A stretch of 51,817 nt of DNA from Magnetococcales bacterium. Lineage in GTDB: Bacteria > Pseudomonadota > Magnetococcia > Magnetococcales > UBA8363. The notes beneath the pieces were generated by a model. It ran no database searches. It was not told where the DNA came from and worked only from the letters and a program-made list of their open reading frames with translations. This document shows positions 16,728 through 24,913 of this stretch, piece after piece (within the stretch, counting starts at the first letter, position 1; the number at the start of each line of letters is the position of its first letter). The stretch spans positions 1 to 51,817 of the forward strand of contig JADFYU010000016.1 in the NCBI GenBank assembly GCA_015232865.1, given 5' to 3'. The position numbers were made by a program, and so were the translations under genes.

Positions 16728-19523
16728 ATGAATCCACCAAACAAAAAACACCTCAGCCGATTCCGGCGTTCTGAATGGCGCGACAAGGCCGATGGGAGTA
16801 GCGTTCCCTACCGGGAATCCATCTCCCAACAGCTATTTTGGTTGATATTCAGCATTTATCTGCTGATTTCGCTCTTGATCACCTCTATTCAGATTCTCGA
16901 AACATTTGCGCGCGCAAAAAAAGACATCACCCACGAGATGCACCTTTTGGCGCGCTCTTTTGATGAAGGAATCGTCAAGGCACTCTGGGAAGTCGATGAA
17001 AAGATGCTTCAAGCCACCCTTGATGGAATGCTGGAAACACCCACTCTATTGGGGGTCAAGATCTGCGCCCCCCTCAACAAAAAAACCCTGGCCAGCGCGG
17101 GGGTCATTCTCGATGAAACCGGTAATGCACTTTGGTTAAATTCAGTTTCCATGTCGCCGGAAAGATTTAAAGACAACGATTATTTAAACACCCTGTTTCG
17201 ACACGAATCCGATCTGTTCTACCATCAGGAAACAGATGAAAAACTGTTGCTCGGCCACATGACCCTCTACTCTGGCCGGTCGGTCATCTTGAATCGGATA
17301 AGCTTCAGCGTCCTGGTCATAATTTTGAGTGAAATATTTGAAATATTGGCGATCTGGCTCATTTTACTCTGGGTTGGTCGACGACTGCTCGGCCGACCGT
17401 TGGCAACTCTGATCCATGCAACAACCCGCCTGGCTCAGGATGATCTGGCCGATTTCAGGGTTGATATTCAAACCAAAGGAAAAAATGAGTTAAAACTGCT
17501 GGAAGAGGCCTTCAACCAGACCGCTGCCAAGCTTCACAACGCTCGGGACGAGTTGGAAAACCGTATGCGTCTGGCTCTCACCGCCGGTCATATCGCCACC
17601 TGGGTCTGGTATCCTGAAAACGATCAACTGGAATTTGATGATAATCTGCCCAGCATCTTTGGCCAGCACCCGGAGAAATTTGGCAGATCTTTTCTATCTT
17701 TACAATGCTTTATCATACAGCCCGACCGGGAGAGGGTGGTAGAGTTGCTCAACGGAGCCATAGCCAGCCGGCAACCCTGTCAAATTGATTTCAGGGTTAC
17801 GGCACAGGACGGCAGAACCCATTTTCTTGCCCTGCAAGCCACCACACAATATGGGGAAAATGAACTGTCATTTCCGCGCATGGTTGGTACGGTGACCGAC
17901 ATAACGGAGCACAAGCGATTGACAGCCGAGTTGGAAGCCTCCAAAAATGAGGCAGAATCGGCCAGCCGGACCAAAAGCCAATTTCTTGCGACCATCTCCC
18001 ATGAAATCCGCACCCCCATGAACGCGATTTTGGGCATGGGAGAACTCCTTTCCGATACCGATCTCAGCAAAATCCAAAGCCAATATGTCTCTGCATTCAG
18101 CAATGCCAGCCGGAGATTGTTGGAGTTGGTCAACGATATCTTGGATCTTTCAAAAATTGAATCCGGCCAGACAATCATAGAAAAACAGACTTTTGAGCTG
18201 GGTCAAATGATTAATGAAGCCCTGGCGTTGTTGTTGTTCAATGCCAACAAAAAATCCCTACCCCTGATCAAACAGATCGATTTTTCCACCCCCTATCCGG
18301 TCATTGGCGACCCGAATCGACTGCGACAGGTTCTGATCAATCTTCTGGGTAACGCGATTAAATTTACCGATCAAGGCCAGGTGGAATTATTGGTCAGAAA
18401 AGAGCCGTTCCAACAGATTTCGTTCACCATCATCGATACCGGTTGTGGCATATCGGCTGCCAAACAACAGGAGGTCTTCAAACCGTTCGTTCAGGCCGAC
18501 CCCTCCACCACCCGCAAATATGGCGGAACCGGACTCGGTCTATCCATCTCCAAGCAGTTGGTGGAGTTGATGGGTGGAGAGCTGACCGTACAGAGCAACC
18601 TGGGCCAGGGCAGCCGATTTACCGTCGTGTTGCCACTGCCCGAATCCAGGATGATACCAGAAAATGCCGCCCTCAACTACTCTTGTCGAGTCTCGGACCA
18701 GACCGCAAACCTGGCCCCATCCCTGATGAACAATCCATCCGATCTTTCCGGCTGGGAGGTTTTGCTCTGTGAAGATGTCGAAGAGAATATTCTTTTGATC
18801 CGGGCCTATTTAAAACCTTCAAAATGCCGGCTATCGGTGGTTTTTAATGGCGCAGAGGCTGTTGCCCACGTCAAACAACATCCGGTGGATTTGATTTTGA
18901 TGGATCTTCACATGCCAATCATGGATGGATTTACCGCCACCCGGATCATTCGGGATTGGCAGCGTCAGAACCAACAAAAGCCAACGCCGATCATCGCTCT
19001 CTCCGCCCTCTCCCTGACAGAAATCCTGCCCCGGATAAAAAAAGCCGGTTGTGACCATTTTCTGGCCAAACCTTTCGGAAGAGCCGAACTGTATTGGCTG
19101 TTGAACAGCATCCAGAGTCCGCTCTCGCCTTCAGCCGCCATACAGGCCATTCCGATGGAACACTCTCCTCTCCCATCGATCGACGAACCACCGCTGAACA
19201 CAAAATTTCTGGAAAAATTAAGACAATCAGTCGGCTTGGAAGTGGAGACTGCTCTGTCCAAATTGTTTAAAAACCTGCCCCAATATATCGACAACCTGGA
19301 AGCATTCGTGCAAAGCGATGATTTTGATCAGGCCGGCAATGCCGCCCATAAGATAAAAGGGGCGACCTCCTCTTTGGGAGCCGTTAGATTGGCCGGTCTC
19401 TGTCAACAAATCGAGATATCCAGCACTTCAGAACCGTCCAGGGTGAAAACCACGCTCCTGGCTGAGTTGAAAAGGGAAGAGAGACGGGTTCTGGATCAGA
19501 TCAAAACCATCTTGGCGGAATAA
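16728..19523 (+). CDS. Hybrid sensor histidine kinase: periplasmic sensor, HAMP, PAS, HisKA, HATPase, REC, HPt
   Basis: A 931-residue inner-membrane kinase. TM1 is about residues 35-57, a periplasmic region of about 130 residues follows, and TM2 is about 190-215, then HAMP. A PAS domain (about 285-395) precedes HisKA with the phospho-accepting His near residue 425 (SHEIRTPMNAILGMGE). HATPase boxes include GNAIKFTDQG and GTGLGLSISKQLVELMGGEL. A receiver domain has its Asp near 725 (LILMDLHMPIMDGF), and a C-terminal HPt has its His near 872 (AHKIKGATSSLGAVRLAGL). A full His-Asp-His relay is thus in one chain, and the output regulator must lie elsewhere. The solute-binding gene directly upstream is the probable sensory partner. 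No clear ribosome site is seen before the ATG. Confidence 0.9.
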   Translation: MNPPNKKHLSRFRRSEWRDKADGSSVPYRESISQQLFWLIFSIYLLISLLITSIQILETFARAKKDITHEMHLLARSFDEGIVKALWEVDEKMLQATLDGMLETPTLLGVKICAPLNKKTLASAGVILDETGNALWLNSVSMSPERFKDNDYLNTLFRHESDLFYHQETDEKLLLGHMTLYSGRSVILNRISFSVLVIILSEIFEILAIWLILLWVGRRLLGRPLATLIHATTRLAQDDLADFRVDIQTKGKNELKLLEEAFNQTAAKLHNARDELENRMRLALTAGHIATWVWYPENDQLEFDDNLPSIFGQHPEKFGRSFLSLQCFIIQPDRERVVELLNGAIASRQPCQIDFRVTAQDGRTHFLALQATTQYGENELSFPRMVGTVTDITEHKRLTAELEASKNEAESASRTKSQFLATISHEIRTPMNAILGMGELLSDTDLSKIQSQYVSAFSNASRRLLELVNDILDLSKIESGQTIIEKQTFELGQMINEALALLLFNANKKSLPLIKQIDFSTPYPVIGDPNRLRQVLINLLGNAIKFTDQGQVELLVRKEPFQQISFTIIDTGCGISAAKQQEVFKPFVQADPSTTRKYGGTGLGLSISKQLVELMGGELTVQSNLGQGSRFTVVLPLPESRMIPENAALNYSCRVSDQTANLAPSLMNNPSDLSGWEVLLCEDVEENILLIRAYLKPSKCRLSVVFNGAEAVAHVKQHPVDLILMDLHMPIMDGFTATRIIRDWQRQNQQKPTPIIALSALSLTEILPRIKKAGCDHFLAKPFGRAELYWLLNSIQSPLSPSAAIQAIPMEHSPLPSIDEPPLNTKFLEKLRQSVGLEVETALSKLFKNLPQYIDNLEAFVQSDDFDQAGNAAHKIKGATSSLGAVRLAGLCQQIEISSTSEPSRVKTTLLAELKREERRVLDQIKTILAE

Positions 19524-19554
19524 AAATTAAAAATCAATAAGCTGAACTTATTGG

Positions 19555-19589
19555 CCGAGACCGCCGATCTTGTCGGCGGTCTCGGTTTT
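19555..19589 (+). terminator. Strong rho-independent terminator between convergent genes
   Basis: CCGAGACCGCCGA pairs perfectly with TCGGCGGTCTCGG across a 5-base loop and is followed by TTTT. It ends the kinase transcript and may also block read-through from the opposite strand. Confidence 0.85.
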
Positions 19590-19593
19590 GCTG

Positions 19594-21741
19594 CTATTTC
19601 AGCTCTGGCAAGTTCCTCAACTCTTGCGCCCGCCCTTCGGGATAGCCCAGACCTTCAAAGTCGATAATACCATTTTGGGCATGACACTCCTTACAACCCC
19701 GGCCTTCTCGTTGAATGCCATGGTTGATCATCAAGGTTCCCATCTGTCGCATCCAATGAGGCTCCACATTGTCCAGCTTACCCTCTTTGAGGGGATAGAT
19801 ACCGTTCCACTTATCAACCCCGAAATATTTCATGAACTCGTCCATCATGTAGAGCTTGAACGGTGTCTCGTACATCCGTTTGACAATCGGGTGGGCAAGG
19901 GCCTCTTTCACGGAAGCTTTTGCATCCCCTTTTTCGTAATAGCTCGGATAATCGAAGGGGAGAATCATGGCTCCGAACGGACCCTGATTGCCCATATCTT
20001 CATACATGATGGCATTGAAGATTTTAAAGGGATAGAGCTTGCTCTCACCCTGTTCCATGACGGGACGCAGATTCTCCTCGATCATCTTCTTGCGCTTGGC
20101 CAGCATCTCTGGGGAGAGCACCGACAAGGGGCTGGTCGCCTCTTTGACGTATTGATCGACATCCAAATCGGGATAGCTCTCCTTCAACTTCTGGGCGGCC
20201 GCCCGAATTTCGGCCAGCGCTTCTGGATCGTCTATGGTAACCATTTGATTCATGAGTGGATTATAGGCATGTCCCCCATTGGGATTATCCCCGAGCGCAT
20301 TGGCTAAAAACGTGCCGTTTCCGTTGAACCAGAGGAAGGTGAAACCCTGACCCGGCTTGCCCGATTGATAGATATCCTTGAAGATGTAGACGCCCTCCTC
20401 CTCATTCCAGACGGGATGGACCCAATCCCGAAGCACGACGTTGTCATCGCGGAGGTTTTTAATGTGACAAGCCTCGCAGGAGAGCCGCGCTCCATGGCCA
20501 TTCAGCACCGCCCGATCTTCCGTATCCTTGGTATGGGGAGCGGTGGTATGACAATTTTCACAGGCCACCGGTTTGCCGGGCAGATCGTTGGCAACCAGAT
20601 CGACCCCTTTGGTGCCTCTGGGAATTTTATGTCCCTCCGGAACATGACAGTCGGTACAACTCATACCGGCATGCATATGGACATCGTTCTCGGCAGTCAT
20701 GGAATTGCCGCGCTTGGCTCCGGGGTGGAGAAGGCGTTTGTTTTTATAGCCCAGATTATCCGGGGCCGCCCCTTCCGGCAGACCTTTTTCCAGATCGCCA
20801 CCCATGTTGTGTTGATGGCAGGTCATACAGGTCTTGGAGTTGGGCAGGCCAACGCTCAGAGCCGCTTTCATGCTGCGGTCCTGGTTCCAGCGTAGACCCT
20901 CTTCATCTCGCACCACAAACCGTTGGTTCATGTCATAGGCCGGGGTGTGACAGATCAGACAATCGATTCCCTCTTTCACCACGTTGGGGACGGTTCCGCC
21001 CGGCAACATCATTTCGGTGGCCGGGTGATAGCCCCCCCCGATATGGCACTGCCCACACCCTTCGCTGCGAATTTCGACATGACCATCCCCATGAGCCGGC
21101 TTGGTCTCGACCAGTTCGGCCCAGCCGGTCCAGGAGAAGGAACCAGGCACACCACAGGCCCGATTGATTTTTCCGACCGGGATCGGCCGGGTTCCCTCGC
21201 CGTTCACCTGGCGTCCATCAAAACCAAAGGTGGAGAATCCCGGCTCGGTCTGCTGAAATTTAAAATGAACCGAATTGACGACATCCGCCATGGTGCTGAC
21301 CTTCTTGTGCCCCCCCTTGCCGTCGGGAACATCCATTTTTTCATGGCAAGTCAAGCAGGTGGAGGGACCGGCATAGTTGCGGATTCCGGCTTTACGAAAA
21401 TAGTCAATGTGGGGAAATGGCCCTTTGGCGTTGACCGAACGCAGATTGATGATACGCTCCTGCCGCAAATGCTTGGCAAAAGGCACCTCTTCATTGGCTG
21501 TCAGCAACTCGGCTCTTTCCAGGTTATGGCTGGCCATAAGATCGGTGGCCAGCGCTTCAAACTCTCGCTCACTCAAGGTGTCGCTGTTGGCATAGGTCAA
21601 TTCGGCATTGACCACGCCGCTATATTTGGCTATCGACCACGGATAAAACCATCGGACACCGACGGCCAACAAAGCCAAGCCAACGATCACCATTAATATT
21701 TTTTTTACGGGGACTGAAATTTTATGATCGATTTTATTCAT
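19594..21741 (-). CDS. Octahaem c-type cytochrome resembling the tetrathionate reductase (OTR) family
   Basis: A 715-residue protein starting at the ATG 5 bases after GGAGGG; it overlaps the cytochrome b stop (ATGAATAA). An N-terminal hydrophobic stretch (about 14-34) is a signal or anchor. Eight CxxCH haem motifs are visible: CLTCH, CGQCH, CLICH, CMTCH, CTDCH, CENCH, CEACH and CKECH. The order, the length and the long haem-poor region before the last motif recall octahaem tetrathionate-reductase-type cytochromes of Shewanella, which reduce tetrathionate, nitrite or hydroxylamine in vitro. The physiological substrate is unknown. The upstream cytochrome b and heptahaem genes could feed it electrons from quinol. 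Confidence 0.85.
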   Translation of the reverse strand: MNKIDHKISVPVKKILMVIVGLALLAVGVRWFYPWSIAKYSGVVNAELTYANSDTLSEREFEALATDLMASHNLERAELLTANEEVPFAKHLRQERIINLRSVNAKGPFPHIDYFRKAGIRNYAGPSTCLTCHEKMDVPDGKGGHKKVSTMADVVNSVHFKFQQTEPGFSTFGFDGRQVNGEGTRPIPVGKINRACGVPGSFSWTGWAELVETKPAHGDGHVEIRSEGCGQCHIGGGYHPATEMMLPGGTVPNVVKEGIDCLICHTPAYDMNQRFVVRDEEGLRWNQDRSMKAALSVGLPNSKTCMTCHQHNMGGDLEKGLPEGAAPDNLGYKNKRLLHPGAKRGNSMTAENDVHMHAGMSCTDCHVPEGHKIPRGTKGVDLVANDLPGKPVACENCHTTAPHTKDTEDRAVLNGHGARLSCEACHIKNLRDDNVVLRDWVHPVWNEEEGVYIFKDIYQSGKPGQGFTFLWFNGNGTFLANALGDNPNGGHAYNPLMNQMVTIDDPEALAEIRAAAQKLKESYPDLDVDQYVKEATSPLSVLSPEMLAKRKKMIEENLRPVMEQGESKLYPFKIFNAIMYEDMGNQGPFGAMILPFDYPSYYEKGDAKASVKEALAHPIVKRMYETPFKLYMMDEFMKYFGVDKWNGIYPLKEGKLDNVEPHWMRQMGTLMINHGIQREGRGCKECHAQNGIIDFEGLGYPEGRAQELRNLPELK

Positions 21742-22384
21742 CACGCCCTCCCTTGGTTAGACCAATTTCCTCCATACCGTTGATCATTTTTTTTAAATCG
21801 TGGGTTATCGTTTCACCGACTGTGGCCAGATAGATATGGGACACCAGAAAAGCCGTCAGTCCGATGGCAACCAGATAATGAAGTACCGCAATGGGCCAGA
21901 TCCCGCCCATTCCCAGGAATTGATCCGGTGCATACTCCGGCAGCAGCAGCAAAATTCCACTGAGAATGAGAGTCGGAATTCCCAAATACATGACGGCAAT
22001 ATAGGTCAACTGCTGAAGAGGATTGAATTTTTGGTTTTCCGTTGGTGGAATGGGGTGGTGTTCCCCTTTAAAAATACCGACACCATAAAAAGTCGCCTGT
22101 TTGATCAGTCGGTCCGGCAACCCCTTCCAAACCGGCTTATAGTGGCGAATATTGTTGGTTCGCACGTTATTGACGACATAGAACAGGTATCCAGCAAGCA
22201 AAAGCAATCCGCTGATGTTATGGATGGATCGAGCGGTTTTGAAAGGAATCAGCTTGGCCTCTGGCCCGGCAAAGTGCAGGCTGACTCCACTGACCACCAA
22301 AATGATAAACAGCGAGGCATTGCACCAATGCCAGATCCGCAACCAAAGCGGGTAGAGCATGACCCAACGTTTAGTGGTCTCCAT
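21734..22384 (-). CDS. Di-haem cytochrome b561-type membrane subunit
   Basis: 216 residues from the ATG at 22384, chosen because GGAGG lies 8 bases upstream and the family start (VMLYPLWLRIWHWCNASLFIILVVSG) follows directly. Four membrane helices carry candidate haem b histidines: RIWHWCN, SIHNISG, VLHYLVA and VSHIYLA. This matches thiosulfate-reductase/formate-dehydrogenase-type cytochrome b subunits, which exchange electrons with the quinone pool. Its start overlaps the heptahaem gene end by 14 bases, and its stop overlaps the octahaem start. The three therefore form one translationally coupled electron-transfer unit. Confidence 0.88.
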   Translation of the reverse strand: METTKRWVMLYPLWLRIWHWCNASLFIILVVSGVSLHFAGPEAKLIPFKTARSIHNISGLLLLAGYLFYVVNNVRTNNIRHYKPVWKGLPDRLIKQATFYGVGIFKGEHHPIPPTENQKFNPLQQLTYIAVMYLGIPTLILSGILLLLPEYAPDQFLGMGGIWPIAVLHYLVAIGLTAFLVSHIYLATVGETITHDLKKMINGMEEIGLTKGGRDE

Positions 22385-23462
22385 TTTTTTTCCTCCGTCT
22401 TGCAGCAATCCAACGCCCCAATCCATGGGCCAGAACTCCGATGGTGGTAAAGGCGATGGCCAGGATACCAAGCAGGTCCAACAACGGATGACGGGTCATG
22501 CCGATGATATAGGTATCATTCAAGACCACTCCGTTGATAAATCCAGCGTTACGCTCATTCTCCTGTAGGCGATATTTATACAGCTTGGTCAGCAGGATCG
22601 AGTCCTTGCTATGGCAGGATTCGCAGTTCTTTTCCGCTCTTCTGGCTGGCTCAATGGCGTGGATGATGGAGCCTGGACGTGGGGTGTGACAGGCCACGCA
22701 GCGGACTTTTTTCATATGCAATCCCGTTGACGGCAACCAACGGTGAGGAGTATGAATCGCCAGTCCGGGATCTGTTGAATCTTCTTGTTTGGCCCGAGCC
22801 TGCTTTTCATGGCAGTTCAGACAGGTTTGGTTGTTGCGACCGACCAAATCCTGGGTCCGATCCGTCGATCCACCCAACTGCCAGGAATGCTGTTCATGAC
22901 AGGTATAACAGTTAAACCCTTTCGGATCTTTTTGGTAATGAACGCTTTTTTTAAATTGAACCGCGACCTTGTCAAAACGATATCTGGCAAGCTTGGGGTT
23001 GTCCTGATGACAGTCCGGACAGGAAGCCGCCTGTTTTTCATGGGCGATCTCATGGGGATACTCGGTAAAATCCCCCTTATGGCAGGTGGTACAGGCCTGC
23101 TTGCCATGGGTCGCTTTTTTGAAGGCCTCCTGGTCAATATGGAGATTGACCAAAGCGCCGGTTTTCGGGTCCTGGTAGCCGATGGTCTTCATGCCGTGAC
23201 AGCGCAGACACTCGGCCTTTTCCGCATCAATCCGAGCCTTCTTCTCTTCAAGGTCGGGGGTAGAAGCGCTGGCGTCGAGTGTCAGGGGGAAAACCAGATT
23301 GAAGAAAAACAGGATCAGCGCCGATGTCATGAGCCAAAATCTGGCCGTTGGAAGTCCGGGTTTGCTACGACAGCGTGATTTGTCGGATGGGTTTGATAAA
23401 ACGGGAGGCTGTGTCGGATATCCACTGACAACGGCCAGATCTGGGGTCTCATTATTATTCAT
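22371..23462 (-). CDS. Heptahaem c-type cytochrome with C-terminal membrane anchor
   Basis: A 363-residue protein with seven CxxCH motifs (CLRCH, CTTCH, CPDCH, CYTCH, CLNCH, CVACH, CESCH). An N-terminal hydrophobic segment (about 45-63, WLMTSALILFFFNLVFPLTL) and a C-terminal helix (LLDLLGILAIAFTTIGVLAHG) followed by a basic tail bracket a periplasmic haem domain. AAGGGAAGG precedes the ATG. It likely relays electrons between cytochrome b and the octahaem protein. I cannot place it in a named family beyond multihaem cytochromes. A long N-terminal stretch before the hydrophobic segment is unusual for a Sec signal. Confidence 0.85.
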   Translation of the reverse strand: MNNNETPDLAVVSGYPTQPPVLSNPSDKSRCRSKPGLPTARFWLMTSALILFFFNLVFPLTLDASASTPDLEEKKARIDAEKAECLRCHGMKTIGYQDPKTGALVNLHIDQEAFKKATHGKQACTTCHKGDFTEYPHEIAHEKQAASCPDCHQDNPKLARYRFDKVAVQFKKSVHYQKDPKGFNCYTCHEQHSWQLGGSTDRTQDLVGRNNQTCLNCHEKQARAKQEDSTDPGLAIHTPHRWLPSTGLHMKKVRCVACHTPRPGSIIHAIEPARRAEKNCESCHSKDSILLTKLYKYRLQENERNAGFINGVVLNDTYIIGMTRHPLLDLLGILAIAFTTIGVLAHGLGRWIAARRRKKNGDH

Positions 23463-23527
23463 GGTTCTTTGGGCCTTCCCTTCACGAGCGGCCCAGAGCC
23501 TCGCAGAGCCGCTGCCTATCTTCTTTC

Positions 23528-23558
23528 GGTGGATGTCAGCTTTAAGCCGACATCCACC
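23528..23558 (-). promoter_or_regulatory. Intercistronic hairpin between ankyrin and cytochrome genes
   Basis: GGTGGATGTC and GACATCCACC pair perfectly around an 11-base loop that itself contains GCT/AGC. No T run follows on the minus strand, so it could be an mRNA-stabilising or processing hairpin, or a weak attenuator, rather than a full terminator. Confidence 0.5.
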
Positions 23559-23594
23559 TGGTCTGATGGGTGGTTGGCGTTCACCGTTTCGTTC

Positions 23595-24566
23595 CTAGAT
23601 CATGGTCGCCAGTTTGGCAAAGAATTTTCCCATGCCGCTTTTGGAGTTTTTTTTGCCGTAATATTTCATCGCATCCTGCCCATCTACGTCGGTCATGCCG
23701 GTATCGGCTCCTCTATCGACAAGGAACTTGACCGTATCCAGATGGTTTTCCTGGGCGGCAAACATCAAGGGTGAAACACCCCAGTTGTTGACAGCGTTGA
23801 CATCGCCACCCGCATCGATAATCGCTTTAGCGATGGAGGTGTAACCCATCTCGGCCGCCAGATGCAAGGCCGTGCAGCCACAATCGTGGCGCGTGGTCAA
23901 CTGAGCACCACTGGCAAGCAGATCCTGCACGCTATTTTCATATCCGCCCATGGCTGCCAGCATGATGGAGCTGAAGCCGTTTCGATCCAGATGATTGACA
24001 TCTCCTCCCTTGACGATGATCAGATTGAGCACCTCTTCGGAACCCCATTCGGCAGCAACCATCAAGGCCGTGCGGCCATCTTTGTCGACCTGTTCGATAT
24101 TGGCTTGGTGATCTATCAACTGTTCAGCCAAGGCCAGATATCCATATTGCGCCGCTTTCATCAGAGGCGTGCTACCATTATTGGTGGCGGCATTAACATC
24201 GGCACCAAAGTCGATCAGGGTTTTAACGATCTGGGTATGTCCCCATTGAGCGGCCAAGGTCAGAGCGGTTTGTCCCCAACGGTTGGCGGCGTTGACATCG
24301 GCGTTGGCAGCCAGCAGTTGCTGGATGACCGCTTCCTGCCCGTACTCAGCCGCCCACATCAGAGGCGTATTGCCAACCCGGCCCAATGAATTCACATCCC
24401 AACCATTGCTCAGGAGATCGCCGACCTTCTTGACATCTCCATCCATGGCTGCAACAGCCATATCATTGGACGCTGTTTGAGTTTGGGGGGCGTCACCGGC
24501 CATCCACACCAATCCGGCTGCCAAAGCCAGAACGGATACGGCTAATTTCATTCTGGATACTTTCAT
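23595..24566 (-). CDS. Exported ankyrin-repeat protein
   Basis: 323 residues from the ATG at 24566, preceded by GGAGAAGGA. The start MKVSRMKLAVSVLALAAGLVWMAG is a Sec signal, so the protein is periplasmic. About seven tandem ankyrin repeats follow, each with the consensus G-x-TPLMxAAxxG and VxxLLxxGADVNA. They are unusually regular for a bacterial protein and suggest a rigid binding scaffold. It is the first gene of the minus-strand cluster with three cytochrome genes (gap of 132 bases). A role as a chaperone or docking scaffold for periplasmic cytochromes is an inference. A sigma-54-like site lies 77 bases upstream. Confidence 0.85.
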   Translation of the reverse strand: MKVSRMKLAVSVLALAAGLVWMAGDAPQTQTASNDMAVAAMDGDVKKVGDLLSNGWDVNSLGRVGNTPLMWAAEYGQEAVIQQLLAANADVNAANRWGQTALTLAAQWGHTQIVKTLIDFGADVNAATNNGSTPLMKAAQYGYLALAEQLIDHQANIEQVDKDGRTALMVAAEWGSEEVLNLIIVKGGDVNHLDRNGFSSIMLAAMGGYENSVQDLLASGAQLTTRHDCGCTALHLAAEMGYTSIAKAIIDAGGDVNAVNNWGVSPLMFAAQENHLDTVKFLVDRGADTGMTDVDGQDAMKYYGKKNSKSGMGKFFAKLATMI

Positions 24567-24642
24567 TGTCCTTCTCCTTCGGTTGTCCATAAAACCGGCC
24601 TTCTGACCGGTTTGAAAAATTGTTATCCTTGACTATCAACAC

Positions 24643-24659
24643 AGCATGAGCCATGCCAG
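24643..24659 (-). promoter_or_regulatory. Candidate sigma-54 promoter for the ankyrin-cytochrome cluster
   Basis: On the minus strand CTGGCATGGCTCATGCT fits the sigma-54 consensus (YTGGCACGRNNNTTGCW) with two mismatches and the required GG-N10-GC spacing. It lies 77 bases upstream of the ankyrin ATG. A sigma-54 activator is encoded divergently about 250 bases away. Confidence 0.5.
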
Positions 24660-24863
24660 CACGGATGTTCCTCATGGACTGGTGCCGGAATATTCTTGAA
24701 AAAAACAATATAAATCAATAAATAACAATATTAGAAAAATATTATATAGTGATGAATCGATCTGAACACACGGTTGCCGATATTCGGGCCTGAGTTACAT
24801 AAAGGTGCAAACCCTCCGCAAAAGGAACGCCAATAGGGGTGTTTGTGATTTTTATCCACCAAT

Positions 24864-24900
24864 CATGGGACAAAGTGTCTTGACACATTTTGTCCCATGA
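24864..24900. promoter_or_regulatory. Nested dyad at the start of the regulator gene
   Basis: CATGGGACAAA and TTTTGTCCCATG flank GTGTC-TT-GACAC, giving a nearly continuous inverted repeat with a two-base bulge. A related palindrome (CACATAATGTG) follows directly and ends a few bases before the ATG at 24914. The placement suggests autoregulation by a dimeric DNA-binding protein, possibly the regulator itself. Confidence 0.55.
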
Positions 24901-24913
24901 CACATAATGTGCC

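Larger units (their letters stand above)
24567..24913. other. Divergent regulatory region between the ankyrin-cytochrome cluster and the NtrC-type regulator
   Basis: About 347 bases without a gene. It contains an AT-rich segment (24690-24750), the sigma-54-like site at 24643-24659 and the dyad at 24864-24900, described separately. Confidence 0.6.

Noticed and set aside
19570..20307. Plus-strand open frame opposite the octahaem gene
   Set aside because: Lies entirely over a gene with eight CxxCH motifs and has no family resemblance or ribosome site.
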